DNA of 64,000 bases from Clostridia bacterium (GCA_017539905.1 JAFYBZ010000007.1:124001-188000), one strand, 5' to 3'. Counted from the first letter of the stretch, positions 1-8,851 are shown. Notes: a model not told the origin generated them from the letters alone. A program made the numbers and translations.

Positions 1-883
1 TATCAAAGACAAAAATATAGTTTGAGCCAATCTCAACTTTTTCACTGTCTTCAACAACATCAACTAACTCTCCTTCGATATACAATTCACTCTTTATCGA
101 TTTTACATGTTCTGGTCTTGCATAATCACTCAAATTAATCATTTTGGCACCAAATAAAATTGGAATAGTTAATGATATTTCATCTTTGTCTAAAACGAAT
201 TCTCTGCCGTTTGGAAAAGAGGCATAGCCATCAAGTTCAGCATCAGCGGCCATTGGAGGCACCATAAAATTAGCCGCCCATCTTTTATTCTGCATATCAT
301 ATCTTTGAGTATAGACGCTTCCTTTTGTTTTCCATGTTGCATAGTTTTCGAGTCTCACCTTATCTAAGCCAATACTTATTGCTGTGATATCATAACTAAT
401 ATCATTACGCATTAAATTTGTATTTAACATGTATTCTTTTTGATAGTCATCCATATATTTGGACTGATCTTGCCATGACTCTTTTGCACCAGAAATAATA
501 GCATATCTCCATTGTGTAGGAGGGGTGGGAGGCTCTATATCAACAGGAAATTTGTGGTTATGAACTTCTAAGCCAAGATTATTTTCACCTAATATCCAAT
601 ACTCTCCTCTTTCTCCTGCGCCATTCCAAACGCCTATCCCTTTTGCGCAATTTCCTTCTTGGACAGTTTTAAATCTTTGTTCAGAATACCCATCTAAAGG
701 AGTTCCATATACAAATAGACTATATTTGTTGTATATATCTTCATTTAGTTTTTTCCCATGAGGATTTTGTACATCAATTTCCATTGTTTGAATTAAGAAT
801 TGAAAGCTTTCCGAATATGCAAAGGCTTGATTTGAAATAATTATCAAAAGAATAGTAACAAACAAAACAAAACATTTTTTCAT
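1..883 (-). CDS. Secreted protein of unknown function, 3' end outside window
   Basis: The frame opens with ATG at 881-883, preceded by an AAGGAAG ribosome binding site about 10 nt upstream, and stays open to the window edge, giving at least 294 residues. The first ~22 residues form a signal peptide (MKKC, a long hydrophobic run, then QAFA). The rest is hydrophilic with no transmembrane segment, so export to the cell surface or medium is likely. I do not recognise the domain; Clostridia and Paenibacilli encode large surface proteins of similar flavour (for example DUF5704 types), but I cannot assign it. It is the last visible gene of a minus-strand run after the SLH protein and pilus-like genes, which supports a surface role. 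Confidence 0.75.
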   Translation of the reverse strand, partial: MKKCFVLFVTILLIIISNQAFAYSESFQFLIQTMEIDVQNPHGKKLNEDIYNKYSLFVYGTPLDGYSEQRFKTVQEGNCAKGIGVWNGAGERGEYWILGENNLGLEVHNHKFPVDIEPPTPPTQWRYAIISGAKESWQDQSKYMDDYQKEYMLNTNLMRNDISYDITAISIGLDKVRLENYATWKTKGSVYTQRYDMQNKRWAANFMVPPMAADAELDGYASFPNGREFVLDKDEISLTIPILFGAKMINLSDYARPEHVKSIKSELYIEGELVDVVEDSEKVEIGSNYIFVFD

Positions 884-927
884 TTGATTAATACTTCCTT
901 TATATTATTTGAATTATTTAAGGGGTT

Positions 928-957
928 AAAAGGAGATAGAAATGAGGCTCTACCTCC
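928..957 (-). terminator. Intrinsic terminator after SLH gene
   Basis: On the minus strand a 9-bp stem (GGAGGTAGA / TCTATCTCC, one G-U pair) is followed by TTTT. It lies downstream of the SLH gene stop at 1013 and upstream of the next minus-strand gene. A second perfect hairpin at 976-997 (TGCAAGTGA / TCACTTGCA) lacks a U-tract. Confidence 0.55.
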
Positions 958-1012
958 TTTTAGCGTATGACTAGATGCAAGTGAAATATCACTTGCAAAT
1001 GTGAAATCAGTT

Positions 1013-2266
1013 TTAGAATTTTTCTATGTATATATATAGTTTTGAATCTCTAATGCATAGTGTGTTAATAGTATATTTCCCTATCTTTTTTACTTCTGCA
1101 ATTTTCGGTTCAAAATCATTGTTTTCTAGTATTTTTGATTCAAGTATTTTATCTTCAATATAGTTAATGAATTCTTTTTTAACGCTTTTATCTAATATAG
1201 TTCCTATTGCTTCTTCTAATTTATATTTTCGATAGTCACTCATGCTATTGACTTTATCAAATTCGGATAAAGTGTCCCACATTCTGTCGATCTGAATAAG
1301 CATACACGCTTTATCTGTAAACTCATCAATATCATTTGCCTTTGCGACATTGTAATAAGAGTTTTCATAGAACCTGAAAGAAAAGCTGTAACTGCCATTA
1401 TTAACATAGCCTTCTCTTTGTCCATAACAAACATTAAGGCTATCAATAGTATACTTATCAGGAACATACATTACTTCTGTATATGATAAATCATCAACAA
1501 GCGTATTAATTAGTTTTATTACTCGATCATCTTTAAGATATTCTTGATTTAAAGTAGTCCAATCAGAACAAGAATATCTTCCTGAATCATAAATGTATAA
1601 TCTGTTTTTCTCAATTTTGTATCTAATATCTTGAACGACATCTCCGGATTGGGCAGGACCAATATTTGTGTTCTTATGGTCTGGTGTATATTTTCTAGTT
1701 TTAGATAATTCTTTTTTTGATTTGATTGCATTTAAAATAATCTTGCAGGCTTGTGCTCTAGTAACCTCATCATTTTCCCTAAACGATCCATCCTTGTATC
1801 CACTCATAATTCCAAGTTTAACAATTTTTAAGATGGAATCTTTATTTTCTTTAGACAAATCTTTGAAAGCATCTTTTGCTTTTGATACTTCATCAAGATT
1901 TATATAATTGGCTATTATTTTTGCAGCTTCAAGCCTTAATAATGGTCTATCAAGCCTATCAAAGTCATTATCCTTAATTAACTTATGATCTAATGCAGCA
2001 AAATAATACGTTTCGCTCCAATCCTTACCTTGTCTATATGTTTTCATTTTATTCTCGTCAATTAGTATTTTTAAAAATTCATCCACTCTTATAACATTAT
2101 CAGGTCTGAATGTGTTATCTTGATAACCTGTAACAGCACCATCTCTTATAAGTGTCTTTATCTCAACCTTTGCCCAATGATTATCAATATCTATTAAATC
2201 ATCACTAGCATAACAAATTGTTGAAATCACAATTATTATAAACAAAAATAAAACATACTTTTTCAT
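1013..2266 (-). CDS. SLH-domain secreted surface protein
   Basis: A 417-residue protein with an N-terminal signal peptide (MKKYVLFLF..., cleavage near CYA-SDD). Two clear S-layer homology repeats follow, around residues 25-75 (VTGYQDNTFRPDN) and 130-185 (IMSGYKDGSFREND), with a weaker SLH-like stretch between them. SLH domains anchor proteins to secondary cell-wall polymer in Gram-positive bacteria. The C-terminal ~220 residues have no motif I recognise. The GAGG ribosome binding site just before ATG supports the start. It directly follows the pilus-like genes in the same direction (stop of the CpaB-like gene at 2283, 16 nt away), so cotranscription is likely. Confidence 0.85.
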   Translation of the reverse strand: MKKYVLFLFIIIVISTICYASDDLIDIDNHWAKVEIKTLIRDGAVTGYQDNTFRPDNVIRVDEFLKILIDENKMKTYRQGKDWSETYYFAALDHKLIKDNDFDRLDRPLLRLEAAKIIANYINLDEVSKAKDAFKDLSKENKDSILKIVKLGIMSGYKDGSFRENDEVTRAQACKIILNAIKSKKELSKTRKYTPDHKNTNIGPAQSGDVVQDIRYKIEKNRLYIYDSGRYSCSDWTTLNQEYLKDDRVIKLINTLVDDLSYTEVMYVPDKYTIDSLNVCYGQREGYVNNGSYSFSFRFYENSYYNVAKANDIDEFTDKACMLIQIDRMWDTLSEFDKVNSMSDYRKYKLEEAIGTILDKSVKKEFINYIEDKILESKILENNDFEPKIAEVKKIGKYTINTLCIRDSKLYIYIEKF

Positions 2267-2282
2267 TTTAACCTCACAACTA

Positions 2283-2966
2283 TTAAAGTTCAGTCACATT
2301 AAAGCTTGCAATATCTCTAACTAGATTAATCAAATATGCATCTCCCGAGGAAACATTCAATAAGATTGTGTCTATATTTTTCTCACTTGAAGATTCAACC
2401 TCTTCACCGTTTTCATTAAACGTTCCCAAAACTTTTGATTCTGACAAAACTTTAAACACTGAATATCCTCTATCATTTTCTCCGATAGACACTTTTTCTT
2501 TTCCTTCTAAAATACCATGATTTGCATATTCGTCATTTATTGTTGCATACACATTAACCATTGACCCTTTTTTGACAATATAAGAAGCTCCGTTTTCCGA
2601 TTCTCTCACTTTAATAGCAATTTTTTCTTTACCTTCCTCACTGTCAAAAATCATCAAATTTTCGCTAGTATCTAATTGATTTCCTAATACTATTTGGCCT
2701 TTATATAAGCCATCTTTTAGATATAAATCCTTGATTTCATCATATGATTGTACAACTCGTGAACTCGCAACTATTTCCACCGGCATATCAACATATTTGA
2801 TATCATCCTCTGTAATTTGTGAATACTGAGGAATATCATTAATAACCACCATACACTTCACTGTGGGAATGTAATTAACAAGTTTCTTCTGTGCATTGAT
2901 AGATATGATGAAAATAATGATTGCAAGGACTATTGAAATAATAAGTATGCTAACTTTTTTATTCAT
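2283..2966 (-). CDS. CpaB/RcpC-like SAF-domain pilus assembly protein
   Basis: A 227-residue protein with one N-terminal membrane anchor (residues 5-27) and then a SAF-type domain around residues 36-100 (VINDIPQYSQITEDDIKYVD, then a KGQIVL segment). This arrangement is typical of Flp/Tad pilus assembly proteins CpaB/RcpC, which act outside the membrane in the pilus channel. GGAGG sits before ATG. It is 8 nt downstream of a pilin-like gene and 16 nt upstream of the SLH gene, so the set looks like one operon. The fold assignment is firm; that it builds a real Tad pilus is inference, because no Tad ATPase is visible nearby. Confidence 0.75.
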   Translation of the reverse strand: MNKKVSILIISIVLAIIIFIISINAQKKLVNYIPTVKCMVVINDIPQYSQITEDDIKYVDMPVEIVASSRVVQSYDEIKDLYLKDGLYKGQIVLGNQLDTSENLMIFDSEEGKEKIAIKVRESENGASYIVKKGSMVNVYATINDEYANHGILEGKEKVSIGENDRGYSVFKVLSESKVLGTFNENGEEVESSSEKNIDTILLNVSSGDAYLINLVRDIASFNVTEL

Positions 2967-2974
2967 ATATCCTC

Positions 2975-3178
2975 CTATGCTCTAAATACAGAACTTCCAG
3001 CCCCATCAAACCATGTGGTAATTTTATTCATAACATTTGTAAATAAAGATTGCATTTGTGGATAAAACAAAGTAATAATTAGCACTAATAATATTCCTGC
3101 AATCAAAATAACTTGCAATATTTCAGATCCTCTTTCTGATTTCAAATTTTCTTTCACTTTTGTATAAATCTCTCTCAT
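2975..3178 (-). CDS. Short Flp-pilin-like membrane peptide
   Basis: A 67-residue peptide with a charged N-terminus (MREIYTKVKENLKSERGSE) followed by a single hydrophobic helix. The RGSE-hydrophobic junction resembles the G-x-x-x-E prepilin cleavage region of Flp/TadE pilins. Its position between a TadC-like and a CpaB-like gene supports this. It is the likely structural subunit of the small Tad-like set. No prepilin peptidase gene is visible in the window, so processing is unproven. Confidence 0.65.
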   Translation of the reverse strand: MREIYTKVKENLKSERGSEILQVILIAGILLVLIITLFYPQMQSLFTNVMNKITTWFDGAGSSVFRA

Positions 3179-3204
3179 ATAAAAAACCTCTCTTTATATA
3201 TATT

Positions 3205-4041
3205 TCACTTAAACAATGTATCGAAACCTTGTCCAAGTGATATAAACAATGGATAAAATACTAAAAGAATAATATTTATTAAAGCTATTATCACTCCTAT
3301 AGTGACATAGATTATCTTGGTTCTAGTTTGTTCTTTAATTACATCTATTTGTTTTTCTCCAAGACTAGAAGCTAGATTTTCTAGTATTTCTACAACATCT
3401 CCTGTTTTGTTGTACTCTGAAAGAGCATTACAAAACATATTGATTTCTAGAATATCAAATCTAGAATTCAATGTTTGTATTGCCTTATCAATATTTAATT
3501 CTGTGAGTTCATAACAAGTCGAGAACTCTATCATTGCTTTTTGGAAATCTTTGTTTTTGCAATTTTGGAATTGATACTTTATTGAATCTTTTAAACTAAC
3601 GTGACTAGATAATTGTAAACAAATTGAATTGGTTACATTGTAAAGATCATTGCAAATTTCCGCATCTCTTGATTTTTTATTCACCATTATATAAACATCA
3701 ATAAAAAACCAACCTATTGACGCCAATAATATAGCAATAAAACTCGAATTATAATTTGTAATTCCAGCTAAGAAAAATATTAAACTTAAAATGATTTTTA
3801 AAGTATAGTATCTTAAAGAATCTAATCTTAATGGATATCCTTGTTTCAAAAGAAACAAATCTTTAGTTTTTAGAAAATTAAATTTTGAAATAAAGTTTTT
3901 GAATTTAACATCTTTGGTTTTCTTTTTAGCATTACTACTTTGAACATATTTTTTGAGTTCATGCTTAATATACCATCGCTTGACTGATAAATAACAAATG
4001 ATAAATATGAGAAGTAGTAAAATAAAATCTAACACACTCAT
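3205..4041 (-). CDS. TadC-like type II secretion system F-domain protein
   Basis: A 278-residue membrane protein (starting MSVLDFILLL). It has an N-terminal helix, a helix pair around residues 85-120, a cytoplasmic T2SSF-type helical domain (residues ~130-230, with the phrase EYNKTGDVVEILENL), and a C-terminal helix pair. This is the TadC/GspF platform architecture that anchors a pilus or secretion machine in the inner membrane. ATG at 4041 is chosen because AAGGAAG lies 8 nt upstream; an earlier in-frame start at 4116 has no such site. It is the first gene of the run. TadA (ATPase) and TadB partners are not upstream, where the tRNA operon begins. Confidence 0.75.
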   Translation of the reverse strand: MSVLDFILLLLIFIICYLSVKRWYIKHELKKYVQSSNAKKKTKDVKFKNFISKFNFLKTKDLFLLKQGYPLRLDSLRYYTLKIILSLIFFLAGITNYNSSFIAILLASIGWFFIDVYIMVNKKSRDAEICNDLYNVTNSICLQLSSHVSLKDSIKYQFQNCKNKDFQKAMIEFSTCYELTELNIDKAIQTLNSRFDILEINMFCNALSEYNKTGDVVEILENLASSLGEKQIDVIKEQTRTKIIYVTIGVIIALINIILLVFYPLFISLGQGFDTLFK

Positions 4042-4271
4042 ATAATACTTCCTTGTTTTTGATTTTGTTGAGCTCATTTTAATAGCGTTTATTTTTAGTG
4101 TCAATAAAAAAATCAAAATTTATGTTACTATTTTTCGTCTACTTTTACCACTTTTCCATTTTTATGTTAATTCTATTGCTTTTAGAGAAAAACCGTGATA
4201 AAGTGAGCTTCTACCGCATTTATGAGCTATTTAAAAACTATAAAAAATTGCCAAATTTCAATAAAAAAAGG

Positions 4272-4300
4272 TTGACATAGCCCAAAAAATATTGTACTAT
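4272..4300 (+). promoter_or_regulatory. Sigma-A-type promoter of the tRNA operon
   Basis: TTGACA (4272-4277) and TACTAT (4295-4300) are separated by exactly 17 nt, about 30 nt before the first tRNA. The -35 box is perfect consensus. Confidence 0.85.
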
Positions 4301-4331
4301 ATACTAGTCGCGAAGACATAAGGTTGAGTTT

Positions 4332-4407
4332 GGGCCATTAGCTCAGTTGGCAGAGCACTTGACTTTTAATCAAGTTGTCCCGCGTTCGAATCGCGGATGG
4401 CTCACCA
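4332..4407 (+). tRNA. tRNA-Lys(UUU)
   Basis: A 76-nt cloverleaf with acceptor GGGCCAT / ATGGCTC (one G-U), anticodon loop CTTTTAA giving anticodon TTT, TTCGAAT T-loop and encoded CCA. It is the first gene of a three-tRNA operon. Confidence 0.97.
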
Positions 4408-4414
4408 TTATTAA

Positions 4415-4489
4415 GGCCCGTTGGTCAATCGGTTAAGACATCGCCCTTTCACGGCGGAGTGAGGAGTTCGACTCTCCTACGGGTCACCA
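4415..4489 (+). tRNA. tRNA-Glu(UUC)
   Basis: A 75-nt cloverleaf with acceptor GGCCCGT / ACGGGTC, anticodon loop CTTTCAC giving anticodon TTC, and encoded CCA. It lies 7 nt after tRNA-Lys, in the same transcript. Confidence 0.96.
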
Positions 4490-4501
4490 ATAATTTAATA
4501 T

Positions 4502-4782
<281 letters not shown>

Positions 4783-4816
4783 AAAAAGAGATTTCTTATG
4801 AAATCTCTTTTTTATT
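4783..4816. terminator. Bidirectional terminator between tRNA operon and HNH gene
   Basis: A hairpin with arms AAAAAGAGATTT and AAATCTCTTTTT around a short loop, flanked by A and T tracts. It serves the plus-strand tRNA operon and the converging minus-strand HNH gene, whose stop codon at 4812 lies inside the structure. Confidence 0.85.
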
Positions 4817-5216
4817 TTCTATATAAGCTATATTCTAGTCTTTCTTTCCTACCATTATTCCTATTAGCTCCTTTATATGTCGATGTAAGCGAGTGACAAT
4901 TTGGACATAGAAGTATTAAATTCTCTTCTGAATTGTTCTCATAATTACCATCTTTATGTTCTATTTCCAACGGAATCATCATTGTATATTTATTCATTTT
5001 ACTCCAACCACATTGCGAGCATTTATTATTATATTTTTCAAAAATGTATCTTCTAATATGCATAGATAATTGATATTTACCACGCATTCCTGTTATTACT
5101 CCATTTTTCCAAGCTGCTATATATTCCTTATATTCAAATTCTTTTTGACATTTTATTGAACAATATTTTTGGGAATTTCTCTCAATAATCGTTCCACAAT
5201 TTAGACATTTCTTCAT
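4812..5216 (-). CDS. HNH endonuclease with N-terminal zinc-finger
   Basis: A 134-residue protein. The N-terminus has a treble-clef-like zinc site (CLNCG ... CSIKC), and the C-terminal half is an HNH nuclease domain. It contains CSQCGW, LEIEHKDGN with the metal-binding H, NLILLCPNCH and a final basic tail. HNH proteins of this type are common in phages and mobile introns. ATG at 5216 is chosen because GGTG sits 7 nt upstream; an in-frame TTG lies 12 nt earlier. The gene abuts the intron-bearing tRNA-Thr and is convergent with it. A role as a free-standing homing enzyme for the intron is possible but unproven; it could equally be an unrelated defence or phage remnant. Confidence 0.85.
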   Translation of the reverse strand: MKKCLNCGTIIERNSQKYCSIKCQKEFEYKEYIAAWKNGVITGMRGKYQLSMHIRRYIFEKYNNKCSQCGWSKMNKYTMMIPLEIEHKDGNYENNSEENLILLCPNCHSLTSTYKGANRNNGRKERLEYSLYRK

Positions 5217-5331
5217 TTCTTTCACCAAATAAATTATATACTATTATAATAGTTCATAAAAGAGAACATATTATTAAATGTTTATTTCCATCTAAGTATA
5301 ATTCATTTTTCATTACTAATAAAGTCAACTC

Positions 5332-5367
5332 AAAAAAGCTGTTAGATTTTATCTAACAGCTTTTTTA
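5332..5367 (-). terminator. Intrinsic terminator after Cys-rich membrane protein
   Basis: Long hairpin AAAAAAGCTGTTAGAT / ATCTAACAGCTTTTTT with A and T tails, 14 nt beyond the stop of the minus-strand gene ending at 5381. Confidence 0.85.
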
Positions 5368-5380
5368 TTTCATTCAGAAA

Positions 5381-6262
5381 TTATTCTTCATTTTTGTAGA
5401 TATCATTAATCTCGATTCCTTCAGAATAGCCGGCTATGTTTTCTATTCTCTTAATCAAATAATGCCCATGATACTGTGAAAGATCAAATATCCACTCATG
5501 ATTTTCTTCGTCATATTCTGGAGCAATGGCTATCTCTTTACCTGAAATAGTGCGCTCAACATCATCTGTGCATTCTTGTATAATCATAATGGGTGTTGAG
5601 TTCCACATCATTTCTCCACTTGCATCCATATAAGGAATATGATTTAGCTTAACAAAGTACTGTGTACTACTTATAAAATCACTTTCCACCTTTAGTACCG
5701 CATCGCATCCTTCAGCGCTACATGTTGTTTCAAAACCATTTTCAAAATAGTGAAAATCCGGTCCACCAGCTTCATCCAAAACATTCACAAGTCCGCAAAT
5801 AGAGCATTTATGATTATCAGCACTAGGATCTATGACATGATTACCTCTTGTAGCTTCATCAATATGACCACAATCAGCACACATTTTATAGTGTGTGCCT
5901 TCTACACTGTTAGGTCCTTCTTTTTCCCATACAAAGCGGCAAGGTGCAGAAGTAAATACAACTCCATTATATCCCCCGACACCGCATGTAGTACACTTAA
6001 ATGCATGGCCATTATCTGTCACATAAAAAATCTCTCCTGAGAAATCGTGAGGAAAAGGCTCTTCGATTACTTCCCCTAATTCGTTAAGCATTTTGTCGCA
6101 ACCATTAGCACATTTATACCAATGACCAGCTTCATTGCAGGTAATATCACCAGCAACATGCTCATGACTTACCTGTGGGAAAATAACAGCAGCTCCAACC
6201 ACCAGAATAGCAACAATAATGAAAACCAAGGCTGTAATGATAATCTTTGTCTTCTTTTTCAT
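5381..6262 (-). CDS. Membrane-anchored protein with repeated zinc-ribbon-like Cys pairs
   Basis: A 293-residue protein with one N-terminal transmembrane anchor (residues 6-28) and an outside domain rich in Cys and His. At least five units resemble each other: GHWYKCANGC, GHAFKCTTCG, THYKMCADCGH, NHKCSICG and FETTCSAEGC. These short H/C units occur in surface proteins of gut Clostridia, but I know no proven function. The acidic C-terminal ~90 residues carry no Cys. ATG at 6262 is chosen because AAAGGAG lies 6 nt upstream. It is a single gene with its own terminator, convergent with the HNH gene's upstream region and divergent from the gene at 6539. Metal binding on the outer face is inference. 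Confidence 0.7.
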   Translation of the reverse strand: MKKKTKIIITALVFIIVAILVVGAAVIFPQVSHEHVAGDITCNEAGHWYKCANGCDKMLNELGEVIEEPFPHDFSGEIFYVTDNGHAFKCTTCGVGGYNGVVFTSAPCRFVWEKEGPNSVEGTHYKMCADCGHIDEATRGNHVIDPSADNHKCSICGLVNVLDEAGGPDFHYFENGFETTCSAEGCDAVLKVESDFISSTQYFVKLNHIPYMDASGEMMWNSTPIMIIQECTDDVERTISGKEIAIAPEYDEENHEWIFDLSQYHGHYLIKRIENIAGYSEGIEINDIYKNEE

Positions 6263-6538
6263 TTTTATTCTCCTTTGCATTATTCTTTATTGAGTAAATA
6301 AGTCGCTATTTTAAAGTATCCTTTACCTCCTTTTTATTTTTTACAAAAAATAAATCACATATTTTTAGATACCTAGTGATTATACCATTTTGGCACTACT
6401 CTTTCAATATAATGGAATTTGTCAAATCATCATCAAAAATCACTAATTTTGATTGAAATCTTAATTAATTCGTGATAAAATTCGCAAAAATACAAATTAT
6501 TCTTCCTATAACAATATTTTGATTAAGGAGGGGTTTAC

Positions 6539-7018
6539 ATGGCTCTCGTACGCTTTATGGGAAAACATTGGGGATTAGTCGCAAATGCTATAAAAACAGA
6601 AATTCTCCGGCAAAATTATATTATTACAAGGACAAAACATCAGATTTTAAGGCTTCCTATTCAGCGCATTGAAACAAATGGTACTCTTGATGAAAAAATC
6701 GCTGAATTGAAAAAAATAATTATTGCAGATTGTGAGTATAAAGCTATTCATCATGATGCTGAAGTTCAAGGAAACAAGACTTTAGAAGAATTGGAAGATA
6801 TAAAGCAGCAATTTTTCGATCTAGAAAATAAAATTTCAGATACCACAAGAGTAATTGAAAAGTATAAAGAACTCCAATATTTTATTGAGGCCGCTTCTAA
6901 AAAACCTGACACAGTATTTGATAAAGATGTTCATATTCCTGCTGAAAAGGCTCCTTTCACTGGCGATTGGGGAATCTTCTCTGATGAGGAAAAAGAGCTT
7001 TGTGATAAAATTGATTAA
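6539..7018 (+). CDS. Small coiled-coil protein of unknown function
   Basis: A 159-residue hydrophilic protein with a very strong ribosome binding site (AAGGAGGGG, 5 nt before ATG). The middle (residues ~50-125) is highly charged and heptad-like, so a coiled coil is likely. No known domain is recognised. Codon choice at the 5' end (CTC, GTA, CGC, and CGG at 6608-6610) is richer in G+C than the neighbours. The CGG is read in frame as Arg here without any shift, one of only two such cases I found. A +1 step at this codon would end translation 13 codons later. It has its own terminator at 7037-7062. It may be a recently acquired gene. Confidence 0.7.
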   Translation: MALVRFMGKHWGLVANAIKTEILRQNYIITRTKHQILRLPIQRIETNGTLDEKIAELKKIIIADCEYKAIHHDAEVQGNKTLEELEDIKQQFFDLENKISDTTRVIEKYKELQYFIEAASKKPDTVFDKDVHIPAEKAPFTGDWGIFSDEEKELCDKID

Positions 7019-7036
7019 TAATTCATTTTCACTATA

Positions 7037-7062
7037 AAACTCTAGCAATTGCTAGAGTTTAT
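7037..7062 (+). terminator. Intrinsic terminator
   Basis: AAACTCTAGCAATTGCTAGAGTTT followed by ATTTTTTG, 18 nt after the stop of the coiled-coil gene. Confidence 0.8.
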
Positions 7063-7110
7063 TTTTTGACCAAAAAATGGTATAATAATAGTGTGTAAGA
7101 AGGTGATACT

Positions 7111-8208
7111 ATGATTAATATAGAATTCGGCTCAAGTAAAATTAGTGTTTTGCTTCATACTATAATGATGTATGGAAAAATGTCTCGTAGTTCAAATGAA
7201 AATGATTGGAATTATTCTTTGTCTCCAGCTAAGTCATGTGATTTTATTCAATTGCTTAATAACCCTACCAGATTAGGAGAGATTTTAAGCAACGATGAAT
7301 TAAAAGTATGTCAAAACATTTTATTTAATAAAGAGTTTAAAAACCAAACACTATTGGAAGCATTATTCAGTGGTTATGACGCATTAGATGATAGTAATTA
7401 TAAAGAAATAATTAATAGATGTATTTCAGAATTTGAAGAACATGGATTTGAATTAAGTATATCTAAGCAAGTAACTGATTTATTCCATATAATTGATAAA
7501 CTGTTGAACACACCTGAATTTTCTAAATTATATAAAGAAACATTAGAATATAAAGAACAATTATCAAAAAACTGGGAAAATAATAAAGAAAAAATATCAA
7601 ATTTTGTAGGTTTTATAATAGGAAATAATAATTATAAACATATAAAAGTTATGGTTTTACCTCCTATTTTTGATGAAGGAATCACAACTCAAGGAAGTAA
7701 TAGAGATATATATTTCTCTCGTTGCCATGATGACAGAAAAAATCATGAGATTATGGAACTTGTCTATTTAACACATGAAAGCATGCATTCACAAATTCTT
7801 CCATATGAAGAAGGCCAAAGCTTAGAATCAGTCAAAAATCTACATGGTTTTATTCAATATTTATGTGATAATGAGCTATGTGCAAGACTATGTAATGAAC
7901 AAGGAATTACTTATACGTATGGTGAGAATCAACAGCATCATATCAAAGATGAAACATTTAAAAACATGTACCCATTTTTTATTGGATATATGTGTAGAAA
8001 TACCGCCTTTCCATTGAATGATGTAAGAAAAAACATGGAAAGAAACCCTAATTATAGTAAAGAACACGGAGTTTCTTTATACTCACCATCAAAAATAATT
8101 GACTTCTTTAAAAGCAAAAAGAATATGACTCCATATGATTTTGCTGAATTAGACTTTGATTTACTAGTTGAAAAACTAAAAGAAAAGCCTTTATCAAAAG
8201 AACCATAA
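7111..8208 (+). CDS. Putative zinc metallopeptidase (HExxH), cytoplasmic
   Basis: A 365-residue protein without signal peptide or membrane segments. Residues 222-226 read HESMH, an HExxH zinc-binding motif on a helix. About 30 residues on, N254-E255 in NELCAR gives the Glu expected as third ligand in gluzincin peptidases. I do not recognise a named family. AAGGTGAT sits 5 nt before ATG. The gene stands alone between two terminators. The residues N-terminal to the motif are helical and charged and may be a regulatory or substrate-binding region. The catalytic prediction rests on the two motifs only. Confidence 0.7.
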   Translation: MINIEFGSSKISVLLHTIMMYGKMSRSSNENDWNYSLSPAKSCDFIQLLNNPTRLGEILSNDELKVCQNILFNKEFKNQTLLEALFSGYDALDDSNYKEIINRCISEFEEHGFELSISKQVTDLFHIIDKLLNTPEFSKLYKETLEYKEQLSKNWENNKEKISNFVGFIIGNNNYKHIKVMVLPPIFDEGITTQGSNRDIYFSRCHDDRKNHEIMELVYLTHESMHSQILPYEEGQSLESVKNLHGFIQYLCDNELCARLCNEQGITYTYGENQQHHIKDETFKNMYPFFIGYMCRNTAFPLNDVRKNMERNPNYSKEHGVSLYSPSKIIDFFKSKKNMTPYDFAELDFDLLVEKLKEKPLSKEP

Positions 8209-8221
8209 GAAAGCATTTAAT

Positions 8222-8253
8222 AAAAAATCCAGACTTTATAGTCTGGATTTTTT
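8222..8253. terminator. Bidirectional terminator
   Basis: AAAAAATCCAGAC / GTCTGGATTTTTT hairpin lying between the convergent genes ending at 8208 (plus) and 8252 (minus). Confidence 0.88.
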
Positions 8254-8851
8254 ATTTTACACATTTCAAAACATTAAATCCTGTTTTTTTATCTAATACC
8301 TCACAATTTCCAAACAATTCTGTTAGAAATTCTTTTGTAGATGGAGCACCATGTTTTTTATTTATTACTAAATAAAAAACTCCGCCATCTTTTAGATGAT
8401 TAAATGAGTCTTCGTACATTTTATATATTACTTGCTTTCCTGCTCTAATTGGAGGATTAGTAACTATAACATCATAATTATCTTCTTCTTTTAATGCTGA
8501 TAACCCATCTGATTCAATAATTTTAATATCATTTAACTTATTTAGCTTAACTCCCTTTTTAGCCAAACTCAAAGCTCTTTCATTTATATCTAGCATTGTG
8601 ATTTTTGTATTTTCAAAAAAAGTTGCAATTGTAATTCCTATTACGCCATATCCACAGCCAAAGTCTAGCACATCACCTTTAATGTCTTCTTTAAGCAAAA
8701 CATTAAGCATAAAGTTTGTAGCTATATCTACGTGGTTCTTAGAAAATACTCCATTATCTACAACAAGTTTAATCTTCTTATCTGCTATATAGTATTCAAT
8801 TTCTTTCTCTTCTGATTTAGAAGTTGGGTTATTTGTATAGTAATGTTCCAT
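8252..8851 (-). CDS. RsmC-like class I SAM-dependent methyltransferase
   Basis: A 199-residue single-domain methyltransferase. Motif I is VLDFGCGYGVIGI (residues ~57-69), the acidic residue ending strand 2 is in TMLDIN, and the catalytic motif IV is VTNPPIRAG (residues ~127-135). The NPP(I/F) motif and N-terminal DNGVFSK phrase match the RsmC/YbxB group that methylates guanine N2 in small-subunit rRNA. Its length fits the short Firmicutes form, not the two-domain E. coli enzyme. ATG at 8851 is chosen for the AAAGGAG 6 nt upstream. It is a single gene, and RNA is the likely substrate. Confidence 0.82.
   Translation of the reverse strand: MEHYYTNNPTSKSEEKEIEYYIADKKIKLVVDNGVFSKNHVDIATNFMLNVLLKEDIKGDVLDFGCGYGVIGITIATFFENTKITMLDINERALSLAKKGVKLNKLNDIKIIESDGLSALKEEDNYDVIVTNPPIRAGKQVIYKMYEDSFNHLKDGGVFYLVINKKHGAPSTKEFLTELFGNCEVLDKKTGFNVLKCVK

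Noticed and set aside
4098-4280. Small plus-strand open frame overlapping the TadC-like gene upstream region
   Set aside because: No ribosome binding site, very AT-rich composition, and it runs into the tRNA promoter; likely chance.
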